Assembly (NCBI GenBank): GCA_944386365.1
Contig: CALXAT010000001.1
Coordinates: 339,028 to 403,027, forward strand
Length of the DNA: 64,000 nt
Direction: 5' to 3'
Origin: an uncultured Clostridia bacterium
GTDB taxonomy: Bacteria > Bacillota > Clostridia > TANB77 > CAG-508
How positions within the stretch are numbered: position 1 is the stretch's first letter; every line of letters starts with the position of its first letter. Shown here piece after piece: positions 50,951 through 59,884 of this stretch. Made by a program: the position numbers and the translations under genes. The notes under the pieces are model-generated. The model made no database searches. It was not told the origin of the DNA and was given only the letters and a program-made list of their open reading frames with translations.

Positions 50951-51920
50951 TCATATCATAATAAAAATATAAATAAAATATATAATGATTAAGATACTAC
51001 CTATTCTCTTATCTAGTTCACTTTTTTTATTCACTGTTGCAATTAATTGTAAAAGTATTGTTACAATAATTAAAAATAAAATCGCATTATTAAAATCTGT
51101 AGTAAATGTTAAAGGATTAACAACTGCACCAATTCCTATTAATAAACATAAATTTATGATATTAGAACCAGATATATTTCCTAATAATAAATCCGTTTCA
51201 TCTTTTTTAGCTGCTATAATGCTTGTTATAATCTCTGGTAAAGCTGTTCCAATTGCTACAATTGTCATCCCTATAAATTGTTCAGATAACCCTAAATTAT
51301 TTGCAATCATTACAGAATTATCTACAACAAAATCTGCCCCAAATTTTAATCCTAAAATTCCTAATAGTATATATAAAATGATCATTCCTATAGGGTAATT
51401 CTCTTTTGCCTCTACTTCTTTTATGATTTCTTCATCTATTTTTTCGTTATGCATCTTCTTTTCTTCATAGATAGAATAGATAATATAAGCGACTGTACAC
51501 AAAAGTAATATGAATCCTTGTCCTTTTGTAATGGTTTGTATATTTCCGAAGTTTTCCTATATTTCCTAGAAATAAGATTAAAATCATAGCTCCCATTCCA
51601 ATAGGAAGATGTCTTTTTACAATTCGTTTGTCAAATTTCACAGTTCTTACGAAACTGGCAATTCCAATAACAAATAAAAAATTACAAATGCAACTACCAA
51701 TTGCATTTCCTATAATTAAGTCAGCGTGACCCTCTATTGCAGAAGTTATTGTAATAAAAATTTCTGGAAGAGATGTTCCAACTGCAAGTATTGTTAATCC
51801 TATGAGCATTTCAGATAAACCAAATCTTTTTGCTATACTAATAGCTGCTTTTACCAATAAATCTGCACCTTTTATTAAGAATATAAATCCTATGATGATT
51901 CGTAATATCGCTAATATCAA
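50951..51920 (-). pseudogene. Ca2+/Na+ antiporter (CaCA, YrbG-like), frameshifted
   Basis: Two halves of a cation exchanger in different frames. The first (51920 to about 51552) has the repeat motif GTSLPEIFIT; the second (about 51552 to 50951) has GTALPEIITS. The frame breaks at an A4 tract (51552-51555); correcting one base joins LFLGNIGK to NFGNIQTITKGQGFILLLCTV. The joined product of about 320 residues with ten helices is normal for the family. As written the first half stops at 51465. Confidence 0.88.
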
Positions 51921-51990
51921 ATTATCCCTCCTCTCTACTATATTAAGTGATTGATAATGTAATAAATATCCTTTCTTAATTTTAAAAAGT

Positions 51991-52077
51991 CTAATTGGAT
52001 ATATATAAAATATAGACCATTAACAAAAAAATTATACTTACTATAATCCCTAAAATGATAAATATTTTCTTTTTCAT
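51991..52077 (-). CDS. Putative 28-residue single-helix membrane peptide
   Basis: ATG at 52077, stop TAG at 51991-51993: MKKKIFIILG followed by a hydrophobic run ending YILYISN. It has the lysine-rich start and single helix of small membrane proteins. The ribosome site (AAGAGAAT) is weak. It could be a real peptide or chance; nothing else is evident in the gene-free 51921-52272 stretch. Confidence 0.35.
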   Translation of the reverse strand: MKKKIFIILGIIVSIIFLLMVYILYISN

Positions 52078-52267
52078 AAATTCTCTTAATTAACAAATTA
52101 TCTCACTAATTCATACAATTCTATATAAAATTTAGCATATTTTATTGACTTTTTACTCATCCGCCTTTCCTACGAAGGATCGTAAAATTTGTCTACAAAA
52201 TTATTAAATTTATAGATATAATTTAAACCTCCAAGACAAATTACTATTTGTTGTAATCATATCATAA

Positions 52268-52307
52268 GAAAAAGAATTATTCTATACTATATGCATAAAA
52301 TAATTCT
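52268..52307 (-). terminator. Terminator, twin of 30605-30639
   Basis: A 9-bp stem AGAATTATT/AATAATTCT (52273-52281 with 52299-52307) followed by T on the minus strand. Sequence matches the terminator at 30605-30639 in 33 of 35 bases. Confidence 0.75.
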
Positions 52308-52346
52308 CCAGAATTTTATATTTTTTATTTTATTTCAAAAAAAATT

Positions 52347-52997
52347 TTATCTTTTACTCTTATATTTTACAATTTTCATTATCATAAGACTTACCATTAC
52401 TACTAAAATAATTGAACATCCTATTACAATTCCATTACGCATTTTTTCTATTTTCTGGTTTGCTAATTGGTTATCTGTCTCTTTTCCTTGTATTTGTGTG
52501 TTTTCAACCTCTTCTTGCGGATGTGTTTTCTTATATTCTTCAAATCTCTTAGAAAATTCATCATAGCCTTCTGGTGTTTCCCCAATATATTCTACCTGAT
52601 ATTCTCCATTCACATTTTTCATTTGTATATAACAAATGTTACTTGCTTGAAATACTACATATTCCTGCCCATTTATCATATCTGTTTCTGGCTCTCCATA
52701 ATTCCATATTGTATTTTCTTTTGATACAGGTGTTACTACAAATTCAACACTTGCTTTAATTTCATTTTCATTTACGTTTCGCATGGTTGTCACACCTAGT
52801 TGATAATCTGTAATTCTTTGATTTTCAGGTGTAGTTTCACTTTTAAAACTATCTATCCATTCAGAAAAAGCTTTTTCAATAGCTTTTGTTTTATCTTCAG
52901 AATTAGTTTTATCATATTCTGCTGCAAAAACACTATTGGATACTATAAAGGTACATATGAAAATCATCATCATACATAAAAATCTTGTTATTTTCAT
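52347..52997 (-). CDS. Exported protein with C-terminal membrane anchor
   Basis: A 216-residue protein: signal peptide (1-25, ending VFA), an outer domain (about 26-185) that I do not recognise, and a C-terminal helix (about 188-208) followed by KYKSKR. Its ATG lies one base past the DUF4179 gene stop region, with GGAGGT in that gene's end, so it is co-translated with the sigma/anti-sigma pair and may be a target or modulator of it. Confidence 0.7.
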   Translation of the reverse strand: MKITRFLCMMMIFICTFIVSNSVFAAEYDKTNSEDKTKAIEKAFSEWIDSFKSETTPENQRITDYQLGVTTMRNVNENEIKASVEFVVTPVSKENTIWNYGEPETDMINGQEYVVFQASNICYIQMKNVNGEYQVEYIGETPEGYDEFSKRFEEYKKTHPQEEVENTQIQGKETDNQLANQKIEKMRNGIVIGCSIILVVMVSLMIMKIVKYKSKR

Positions 52998-52998
52998 A

Positions 52999-54288
52999 TT
53001 ATTCTACCTCCTTTTTCTGTAAAGTTATTGCTTCTGTTTGTCCATTATAATCTAAATGGATTGTTACACTTTCTGCTTGGTTATATTTGGTTAAGTCAAA
53101 CATTCCTGTATATGTCATGATTCCTTCGTCATCAATTCGTTTTGAACCATTTGCATTTGGACCTTGTGTTAAATCAAATCTTTCATTATTCTCATTTGTT
53201 AAATATGCTGATATATTAAACAATTCATTGATTTTTTTAGAATATTCTTTATATGCTTCTGTTTGGCGCTCTTTCCAACTGATATATCCTAAAATATCTG
53301 CATTTTTAAGTGGATCATCATCTGATAAACTATCATAGAAATCATGTTCTAAAAATGCTGGATGTTCTGGTTGTTTCTCTGTTTTAATTTTTACTGCTAT
53401 CTCCATTCCTGTATCATATAATACTGCTGATTCTAGTTGATAGTTTTCACTGGTTGTATCTGTTTGTACATATACAATCGATTGCCTGTTATACATTTTT
53501 TCCGGAACCTCTACATCAAAATTCCAATCTCCTGTAAGGGTAATTTCTTCTTCTCCCATAGTTGTTTTTTCATTTTTAGATATGTTAATTTTGGTCATAT
53601 CAATGCTTAATTTCTTACTCTTTGGAAAACTACTTTCTCCCCCTGTATAAATATTATATACAACCTTTACATGATTTCCTTCTCTTTGAATAGGAATAAT
53701 ATTTACTCCACTTCCAATACATAACCCTTTATCCAATGCCTCTTCAAAATCCATTCCTAAATTATGTTCTTGACTAAATTCATTATATCTATCACCTGAT
53801 GGACAATATAGAACAATATTGTTTTCATCTGCTATTACTAGATCTGGAAAATTGAACTCCCATATTTCATCTGCCGTTACTATCTCCTTTGCTTTTTCAG
53901 ATAATTCCACATCAAAGGTAATACTTAAATTAAAATCATCCATTACAAATTCTGATACTTTTACTTTTGTTTCAATATCTTCTATTACTTCTCCCGTTTT
54001 TGTATTTTCAATAGTGGTATTGGCATTTTCATAATCCATATTCGTATTTTCAATATAGCCTTCATTCATTGCTGTTTCCATTCCTTTACCTGTCATAAAA
54101 AAATTATCATATATTTTTGTAGAAATATCTTTCGCAAAAACAATTCCTGTTACAGATAAACAACAAATCATGACTGTTAATGTACTTTGTAATATTTTTT
54201 TAATTGTTTCATGCTTCTTATGGATTGTCCTAAAATTTTCAATGGCAATATTTTCTTGAATATTATTTAAGATATTCTCTTTATCCAT
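52999..54288 (-). CDS. DUF4179 anti-sigma-type membrane protein
   Basis: A 429-residue protein with a short cytoplasmic part (1-32), one membrane helix (about 33-53) and a large outer domain with FAKDISTKIYDNFFMTGKGMETAMNEGYIE, the mark of DUF4179. Such proteins sit behind ECF sigma genes and probably hold the sigma factor at the membrane. It starts 4 bp after the sigma gene stop. GGAGG precedes the ATG. Confidence 0.85.
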   Translation of the reverse strand: MDKENILNNIQENIAIENFRTIHKKHETIKKILQSTLTVMICCLSVTGIVFAKDISTKIYDNFFMTGKGMETAMNEGYIENTNMDYENANTTIENTKTGEVIEDIETKVKVSEFVMDDFNLSITFDVELSEKAKEIVTADEIWEFNFPDLVIADENNIVLYCPSGDRYNEFSQEHNLGMDFEEALDKGLCIGSGVNIIPIQREGNHVKVVYNIYTGGESSFPKSKKLSIDMTKINISKNEKTTMGEEEITLTGDWNFDVEVPEKMYNRQSIVYVQTDTTSENYQLESAVLYDTGMEIAVKIKTEKQPEHPAFLEHDFYDSLSDDDPLKNADILGYISWKERQTEAYKEYSKKINELFNISAYLTNENNERFDLTQGPNANGSKRIDDEGIMTYTGMFDLTKYNQAESVTIHLDYNGQTEAITLQKKEVE

Positions 54289-54292
54289 TTTA

Positions 54293-54829
54293 TTAAAAAC
54301 CTCCTACTTTTAAAATTTCTTTAATTTTCTTTCTTGTTCTATGTAATTTTGTTTTTACATTGCTATTGGTCATATGCATCTCTTTTGCAATTTGCTTTAC
54401 CTTTTTTCCTTCGTAATAAAACTTTTTAAATATCTCATATTCCACCTTTCCCATTGCCTTTAAATTTTTAGTGATACAATCATTCATTTCTTTTTGCTCC
54501 ACGATTTTATCTACATTAAAATTACTTATAAGATCAACTTCATTGTGCGAAAATTCTATATTTTTACTATGCTCTCTATACTTTCTGTATATTACCCTTT
54601 TAGTAATTCCTGCTATATATGGACTAAAAACTGCTTTTCTATCTAATCTATCTTTATTTTTCCATAAAATTAAAAATACATCTGCTATCATTTCCTCTTC
54701 ATCTTCTATATTGATATTCTGTTTATTTTTTATAATGGTACTTACATAATGATAATAATCATTAAAAATTCTTGGCATATCTAAATGATTTTCTATTATG
54801 TAATCTTCTATTGTATTTTCTTTTTTCAT
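54293..54829 (-). CDS. ECF-type RNA polymerase sigma factor
   Basis: A 178-residue sigma-70-family factor. Region 2: FNDYYHYVSTIIKNKQNINIEDEEEMIADVFLILWKNKDRL; region 4: AMGKVEYEIFKKFYYEGKKVKQIAKEMHMTNSNVKTKLHRTRKKIKEIL. It is followed by its DUF4179 partner. An ATG at 54865 is further from AAAGGAG than the ATG at 54829, which is preferred. Upstream TGTAACC could be a self-recognised -35. Confidence 0.9.
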   Translation of the reverse strand: MKKENTIEDYIIENHLDMPRIFNDYYHYVSTIIKNKQNINIEDEEEMIADVFLILWKNKDRLDRKAVFSPYIAGITKRVIYRKYREHSKNIEFSHNEVDLISNFNVDKIVEQKEMNDCITKNLKAMGKVEYEIFKKFYYEGKKVKQIAKEMHMTNSNVKTKLHRTRKKIKEILKVGGF

Positions 54830-54918
54830 CTTTTTCTCCTTTGATATAAGATACTTTACATCCATATATTCATTATTTTAACAAAAAGGTTACAATCTAT
54901 AAATAGAAATTTTTCTTT

Positions 54919-55000
54919 CAAAAAAAAATTACTTTATACTCATACTAAGCTTCCAAATATTTCATATTGGAATCATCTCAATACTCTTATAAAGTAATTT
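54919..55000 (-). terminator. Terminator of the flavodoxin/SDR operon
   Basis: A 12-bp stem AAATTACTTTAT/ATAAAGTAATTT (54926-54937 with 54989-55000) enclosing a second helix TTCCAA/TTGGAA, followed by T on the minus strand. Confidence 0.7.
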
Positions 55001-55040
55001 TTAAATATTTTCTAAATTAAAAACCTTCTAATCCTATTTT

Positions 55041-55571
55041 CTACTTTATCCAATCTTGTACTCTGCCTTTTGATTCATGTACCATACTTCCTTGAATTGC
55101 TAAACTATCTAATACATTTGCACCTTTACATATCTTTTTTACATCCGATACGACTGTACCTAATCCTGAGCCTTCATGTGTCGTAAATACTTTAATTGTT
55201 TTTCCTGTAAAATCTAATTTTTCTAATTGGGTAAACATGCTCATAGGCATCGTTCCCCAATAGATAGGTGAACCGATATATATCACTTCATAATCTGATA
55301 TATCTACTAAATATTTTTTTAATTCTGGTCTTGCATTCTGCCTTTTTTCTTCCAAAGCTTCATCACAACAAACTTTATAGCTTTTAGAATATGGTTTTAG
55401 TGGCTCTACTTTAAATAAATCAGCTCCTGTAATTTGTTGAATATATTCAGCAATAACCTCTGTGTTTCCTTTTTCAATATTTCCAACCGCATAATTTTCA
55501 TCTGCTCTTGAAAAATAAATCACTATACTTTTCTTTCCTTTTACACTTTCCTTATTTCCAAACAATCCCAT
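55041..55571 (-). CDS. Flavodoxin
   Basis: A 176-residue FMN-binding electron carrier. The phosphate loop is altered but recognisable (IVIYFSRADENYAVGNIEKGNTEVIAEYI); YIGSPIYWGTMPMSMFTQL and FTTHEGSGLG are the flavin-binding loops. It is 15 bp after the SDR gene and in the same LysR-controlled operon. AAAGGAG precedes the ATG. Confidence 0.9.
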   Translation of the reverse strand: MGLFGNKESVKGKKSIVIYFSRADENYAVGNIEKGNTEVIAEYIQQITGADLFKVEPLKPYSKSYKVCCDEALEEKRQNARPELKKYLVDISDYEVIYIGSPIYWGTMPMSMFTQLEKLDFTGKTIKVFTTHEGSGLGTVVSDVKKICKGANVLDSLAIQGSMVHESKGRVQDWIK

Positions 55572-55586
55572 ACTATCGTCTCCTTT

Positions 55587-56417
55587 TTAATTTTCTGGTT
55601 TTAATGGTCCATAGAAATATGATGCTGTTGCTCCACCATCGATTAAGAAATCAGATCCTGTTATAAATGCTCCTTTTTCTGTCATTAATAGTTCTGCAAC
55701 ATTTGCTACTTCATCTGCTGTTCCTGGTCTACCTGCTGGACATTTTGCAAACATATTCTTATAGAAATCTCCACGAATTCCATTAAACTCATCAATAGCA
55801 AGTGGTGTTACAATAATTCCTGGTGATATAGAATTTACTCTTGCTCCTCTTTCTCCCCATTTTACTGATTCTGCCATAACTCTTTTTTCATTACATCTTT
55901 TTGCTAATTGATAAGCATGTAACGTATCTTTTATATTTTCTGGTTGTAATACATCTAGTTTTAATAATTCCTCTGTAGGTGTTGTTGCTAGTTGTTCATC
56001 AATTACTGCTCCTAATTGCTCCATTCTATGTCCTGATTGGGATGAAATTGTTACACCTGTTCCACCCCTCTTTATTACTTTTCCTACTTCTTCAAGTAAT
56101 ACAGCTGTTCCATATAAGTCAACATGTAATATTCTTTCAATTGGTGCTTGTGAAGGTGATACACCTGCACTATTAATAAGCATTGCAATTTCTCCATATT
56201 CTTGACCTTTTTTTATTAAATTTAAGATAGATTCTCTTGAAGAAATATCACATTCCATAGCTTCTACATCAAATCCTGCATCATTCATGATTTTGGCTAT
56301 GCTATTAGCATTTTCTATGTTTTTATCTCCTACTATTATTTTCTTTCCATATCCTATTCTTCTGACAATTGCCATTCCTATTTGACCTGCTCCTGTCCAT
56401 AAAATAACATCTTTCAA
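55587..56417 (-). CDS. Short-chain dehydrogenase/reductase
   Basis: A 276-residue NAD(P)-dependent oxidoreductase. The cofactor motif is TGAGQIGMAIVRRIG, followed by INSAGVSP, the Ser in TISSQSGHRM, a YxxxK in AYQLAKR and SPGIIVTP. A longer helical insertion follows the Ser region. Start is TTG at 56417, 9 nt after GGGAGG. Promoter and LysR-type box upstream. Confidence 0.9.
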   Translation of the reverse strand: MKDVILWTGAGQIGMAIVRRIGYGKKIIVGDKNIENANSIAKIMNDAGFDVEAMECDISSRESILNLIKKGQEYGEIAMLINSAGVSPSQAPIERILHVDLYGTAVLLEEVGKVIKRGGTGVTISSQSGHRMEQLGAVIDEQLATTPTEELLKLDVLQPENIKDTLHAYQLAKRCNEKRVMAESVKWGERGARVNSISPGIIVTPLAIDEFNGIRGDFYKNMFAKCPAGRPGTADEVANVAELLMTEKGAFITGSDFLIDGGATASYFYGPLKPEN

Positions 56418-56457
56418 TTTTATTACCTCCCTATTTCATATTTTTTTACTTAATAAC

Positions 56458-56512
56458 ATTATACGCTTTCTATTTTTTTAGAACAATTCCGATTTCTTAT
56501 TTGTCAAATAAG
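56458..56512 (-). promoter_or_regulatory. SDR promoter with palindromic LysR-type box
   Basis: Minus strand TTGTTC (56481-56486), 17 bp, TATAAT (56458-56463). Just upstream, CTTATTTG/CAAATAAG (56496-56503 with 56505-56512) is a perfect palindrome around one base. The block also appears upstream of the flavodoxin at 56609-57292. Confidence 0.75.
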
Positions 56513-56555
56513 TTATACTTATTCAAAAATAGGTACAACAATTTTCTTATTCTAT

Positions 56556-56587
56556 AAAAAAAGAGTTCCTAATTTCAGAAACTCTTT
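56556..56587 (-). terminator. Terminator of the anchored flavodoxin gene
   Basis: AAAGAGTT(c)CT/AG(a)AACTCTTT stem (56560-56587) followed by T on the minus strand. Confidence 0.75.
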
Positions 56588-56608
56588 ACTATTCCATCGT
56601 ATTTTTTA

Positions 56609-57292
56609 TTATTGTATACTATCTGTCCATTCTTGAATGTCAGAATCTGATGGATTAGATCTAAAACGATGTCCTTCTAACCAATTTCCACCATTTGCTT
56701 CTTCAGCCAATAATTCTCCACTTTGTCCTAGACCAGATGAAGATGATGTACAAAATGGTATGACTGTTTTTCCATTAAAATCATTTGCTTTTACAAAAGT
56801 ATCTACAGGCCATGCGGCAATTCCCCACCAAATAGGATATCCAATGAATACTGTATCATAGCTATCCCAGTTTTCAACCGTTGTAGATTCTAATTCTACA
56901 TTTCTTAAAGATTCATCTTCATGTTCTTTTGATACTCTTGAGTTATCATCATTCCAATTTAAGTCATCTGATGTGTATTCATCTACTGGTACAAGTTCAA
57001 ATATGTCAGCTCCTAAGTTTTGTGCTATTTTCTCTGCAACAGCTTCTGTATGATTTTGTGCTGAAAAATATACAACTAATGTTTTACTATTTCCCGTTTC
57101 TGTATTTTCTCCATCTAACGTATTAGTCGTCTCTCTTGTTTGCGTTTCATTTGTTTCTACTATGTTTTCTTCATTACTGTTAGCAATTTGTTCTTCATTT
57201 TCTTGTGAATTATTATTTATGAAATAGATAGCAGCTGCTATCACAATACATACTATAACTATAATAATCCCTATTATTACTTTTTTATTCAT
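56609..57292 (-). CDS. Membrane-anchored or exported flavodoxin
   Basis: A 227-residue protein with an N-terminal membrane helix (about 4-26), an Asn/Glu/Thr linker and a flavodoxin domain (about 68-227: TLVVYFSAQNHTEAVAEKIA, FIGYPIWWGIAAWPVDTF, PFCTSSSSGLGQSGELL). The anchor places the domain outside the cell, unusual for an FMN carrier. It is the first gene downstream of the LysR gene and has its own LysR-type box. Confidence 0.88.
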   Translation of the reverse strand: MNKKVIIGIIIVIVCIVIAAAIYFINNNSQENEEQIANSNEENIVETNETQTRETTNTLDGENTETGNSKTLVVYFSAQNHTEAVAEKIAQNLGADIFELVPVDEYTSDDLNWNDDNSRVSKEHEDESLRNVELESTTVENWDSYDTVFIGYPIWWGIAAWPVDTFVKANDFNGKTVIPFCTSSSSGLGQSGELLAEEANGGNWLEGHRFRSNPSDSDIQEWTDSIQ

Positions 57293-57325
57293 TTATATCT
57301 TCCTTTCTTTATTAATATTATTTGT

Positions 57326-57380
57326 ATTATATCTAATCCCTTTTGAAAAAACAATTTTAATTTCTTATTTGACAAATCCG
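57326..57380 (-). promoter_or_regulatory. Anchored-flavodoxin promoter with LysR-type box
   Basis: Minus strand TTGTTT (57349-57354), 17 bp, TATAAT (57326-57331). Upstream, CTTATTTG (57364-57371) and CAAAT (57373-57377) repeat the box of the SDR gene at the same distance from the -35. Confidence 0.75.
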
Positions 57381-57420
57381 TTATACTTATATAAAAAGTA
57401 TAAAATGGATGGTTTTAGGT

Positions 57421-58314
57421 TTAATCATTACATCTAAACTCATTTTCTAAAATACCTGCAAATTCTTCTTTTAAAATATTCGTTGCAAGCTTATTCCAAA
57501 AGGCATAATAATTTTTTTCTACCCTTTCTCCATTTCTTACAAGTAGAATTCTTGAAATGCCTTCTATGGTTTGTTTTTGACTTGGTACATTTTCAATTGG
57601 CAAAAATCCTTTATTTGCTGCTACTAACATTCTTGCTTCATCTAAGTTTTCTGCAAAAATAAATTCTCCTTTAAATCCTAGTGTATTTTCATAATATTCT
57701 AATTCAATATTTTGTTGTTTTTTAGATGAAACAATAATACAAGGAATTTGTTTTAAATCTTCAAAGCTGATTTCTTTTAGTTCATGTAATACAGATTTGT
57801 TAGAAATTTCAATATAGCAAGTACTTTTGTATAAAAAATGATTTACATATTCTTCTGATAAAGCTCTTCTTTGGTCATTTATAATAACATCTAGTTTATC
57901 ATTTTTCATCCATTCATACAATTCTTCATGATTTCCTGTTTGTATTTGTATATCAATATTAGGATATATCTCTGAAAATTGCATAATAGCTCTATGAATT
58001 TCTAATCCACAATAATTATTAATATAGCCAATTCTAAATACATCATTTTTTTGTGTAGATATTCTTATGAGGGTTTGTTTGATTCTATCTACTTCATCTA
58101 CCATAATTAGACTTTGTTTATAAAAATATTCTCCTGCATTTGTTAAGTTAAAGCCTCTATTTTTTCTTTGTAATAAGGTTACACCTAATTCATCCTCTAA
58201 AGATTTTATTGCTTGTGAAATTGCTGATTGTGATATATAGTTTTCTTCTGCTGCTTCTGTAAAACTATTATTTTTTACAATTGATATAAAATATTGCATT
58301 TGTTTAAAAAGCAT
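57421..58314 (-). CDS. LysR-family transcriptional regulator
   Basis: A 297-residue LysR protein. Winged helix: MQYFISIVKNNSFTEAAEENYISQSAISQAIKSLEDELG; effector domain with FRIGYINNYCGLEIHRAIMQFSEIYPNIDIQIQTGNHEELYEW. GTG at 58323 is 1 nt from AGGAG; the ATG at 58314 is preferred. It probably activates the flavodoxin and SDR operons through the shared CTTATTTG/CAAATAAG boxes. Confidence 0.92.
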   Translation of the reverse strand: MLFKQMQYFISIVKNNSFTEAAEENYISQSAISQAIKSLEDELGVTLLQRKNRGFNLTNAGEYFYKQSLIMVDEVDRIKQTLIRISTQKNDVFRIGYINNYCGLEIHRAIMQFSEIYPNIDIQIQTGNHEELYEWMKNDKLDVIINDQRRALSEEYVNHFLYKSTCYIEISNKSVLHELKEISFEDLKQIPCIIVSSKKQQNIELEYYENTLGFKGEFIFAENLDEARMLVAANKGFLPIENVPSQKQTIEGISRILLVRNGERVEKNYYAFWNKLATNILKEEFAGILENEFRCND

Positions 58315-58430
58315 CCTCTTCACACTCCTATATAATAATTATTCCTGGCAAGCATTTACAATCATTGCCAATAAATACTAGAACTACTTTCATAATGACT
58401 TATAAATAAAAATTATACTGTTGAAACACT

Positions 58431-58727
58431 CTATATTTTTCTTTCTATAAATTGTTCTACTTTCATGTGAAGATGATATTTATCTCTTAATTCTGCTATT
58501 TCTTTCATCATTGGAGATTTATGGTGTACATCTAATGCTTCTTGACTTTCCCATCTATCAATTAATAAAACAGTTTCTTTATCATCCATTGGGAAAAAGT
58601 ATTCATATTTTTTATTTCCCTCTTCTGCTCTTACTCTATCTACAACTCCTTTTTCTACCATTTCTTCTGCAAATTTTCTAGCACTTCCATCTTTTCCTGT
58701 ATAATAAATATTAATTGTTAAACTCAT
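58431..58727 (-). CDS. Antibiotic biosynthesis monooxygenase (ABM) domain protein
   Basis: A 98-residue dimeric alpha/beta-barrel protein of the putative quinol monooxygenase group: LTINIYYTGKDGSARKFAEEM, VLLIDRWESQEALDVHHKSPMMKEIAEL. Such proteins often protect against quinones or handle heme-like compounds. Last gene of the TetR operon; AAGGAGG precedes the ATG. Confidence 0.88.
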   Translation of the reverse strand: MSLTINIYYTGKDGSARKFAEEMVEKGVVDRVRAEEGNKKYEYFFPMDDKETVLLIDRWESQEALDVHHKSPMMKEIAELRDKYHLHMKVEQFIERKI

Positions 58728-58746
58728 AATAACCCCTCCTTAAATT

Positions 58747-59274
58747 TTAATTAACTCTTTCAATAGTAACTTCAAAATCACTATTCATATTTCCTAATAT
58801 TTCAGTTCCAGATTCTATTGTTCCCAATTTATATAATAAATTAGAATATCTAAAATTTTTGTAAAATACTGACACATTCCCCCATGGCGCATAATATGAA
58901 AAATCTCCTATTTGAGGTGTATATCCAGAAGGTAATCCATCTGTTGATAAATTGCTTGGCAATGTTGCAATTTTTTCTGTATTATTAAAATCTTCAAATG
59001 TTAATGTTAGTGGCAACATTTCTAAAAAATCTCTACTCGCCTGATTATCATCTAGTTTTACAAATACTTCATTTCCATTGACTGTTAATTTTATTCTTGC
59101 GTTTTCCATATCTACTTTTTCTCCTTCACTTTGTGAATTTTGAGTTTCATTTACATTAGTAGTAGTATTATCACTTTCTATATTTGCATTCTCATTAGAA
59201 TTGAAATATGCAACCCCTGATATAATACCAATCACTATAATCAATAAACTTATAATCAAAACAACTTTTTTCAT
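58747..59274 (-). CDS. Cyclophilin-like fold lipoprotein or membrane-anchored protein
   Basis: A 175-residue protein: N-terminal hydrophobic anchor (about 4-23), Asn/Glu linker and a cyclophilin-like barrel (about 58-175: ARIKLTVNGNEVFVKLDDNQASRDFLEMLPLTLTFEDF, YAPWGNVSVFYKNF). It is a relative of 32673-33302. It lies in the TetR operon after the flavin reductase. Confidence 0.82.
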   Translation of the reverse strand: MKKVVLIISLLIIVIGIISGVAYFNSNENANIESDNTTTNVNETQNSQSEGEKVDMENARIKLTVNGNEVFVKLDDNQASRDFLEMLPLTLTFEDFNNTEKIATLPSNLSTDGLPSGYTPQIGDFSYYAPWGNVSVFYKNFRYSNLLYKLGTIESGTEILGNMNSDFEVTIERVN

Positions 59275-59322
59275 TTATCTTCTCCTTATCAGATAACGAT
59301 TCATTTTCATAATTTTTTCTTT

Positions 59323-59868
59323 TTATTCTTTATCTAATCTCAAACAAGTTCCAAGAGTCTCTCCTGTTTTTAAATATGTGTAGTTTGGAAATTCAAATAA
59401 TACCGGGCTAAATTTTCTATAATCTATTTTTCCTTTTTCATCTAAATTTTCTTCTTGAACATAAGTATTGGAAATAGCCATAATAAAGTTATCAAAATTA
59501 TCCGTTTCATAATTATCTTCTACTTTACATTCCATAACAACTGGGGCATCATTTATTATTGGTGCTCCTGCTTCTCCTATATGATATTCAAAAACATCTG
59601 ATTTATCTTGCTTACTTCCACTTACACTACCTACATAATCTGCTTTTTTAAGCATTTCTTCACTAACTATATTAATAGATAATATTTTTGTATCTTTGAT
59701 TCCTTTGTTTGTATAATGTGTTTTAACTAAACTTATCATTACTCTGTCATGACCAATTATTCCACTATGTCCTGCCAAAAGCCAATTTACCCTTCCATCT
59801 ACCACTGTTCCAATTACTAATAATGGCATTGGATATAATGCTAATTTTGAACCAATATTTTTTTGCAT
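59323..59868 (-). CDS. Flavin reductase family protein
   Basis: A 181-residue flavoprotein-like domain: YPMPLLVIGTVVDGRVNWLLAGHSGIIGHD, VSIVKTHYTNKGIKDT-like segment, ILSINIVSEEMLKKADYVGSVSG and APVVMECKVE. The family reduces FMN or FAD with NAD(P)H. Third enzyme in the TetR operon, next to an FMN reductase and a b-type membrane protein. Confidence 0.9.
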   Translation of the reverse strand: MQKNIGSKLALYPMPLLVIGTVVDGRVNWLLAGHSGIIGHDRVMISLVKTHYTNKGIKDTKILSINIVSEEMLKKADYVGSVSGSKQDKSDVFEYHIGEAGAPIINDAPVVMECKVEDNYETDNFDNFIMAISNTYVQEENLDEKGKIDYRKFSPVLFEFPNYTYLKTGETLGTCLRLDKE

Positions 59869-59884
59869 TTTTATTTCCTCCTTT

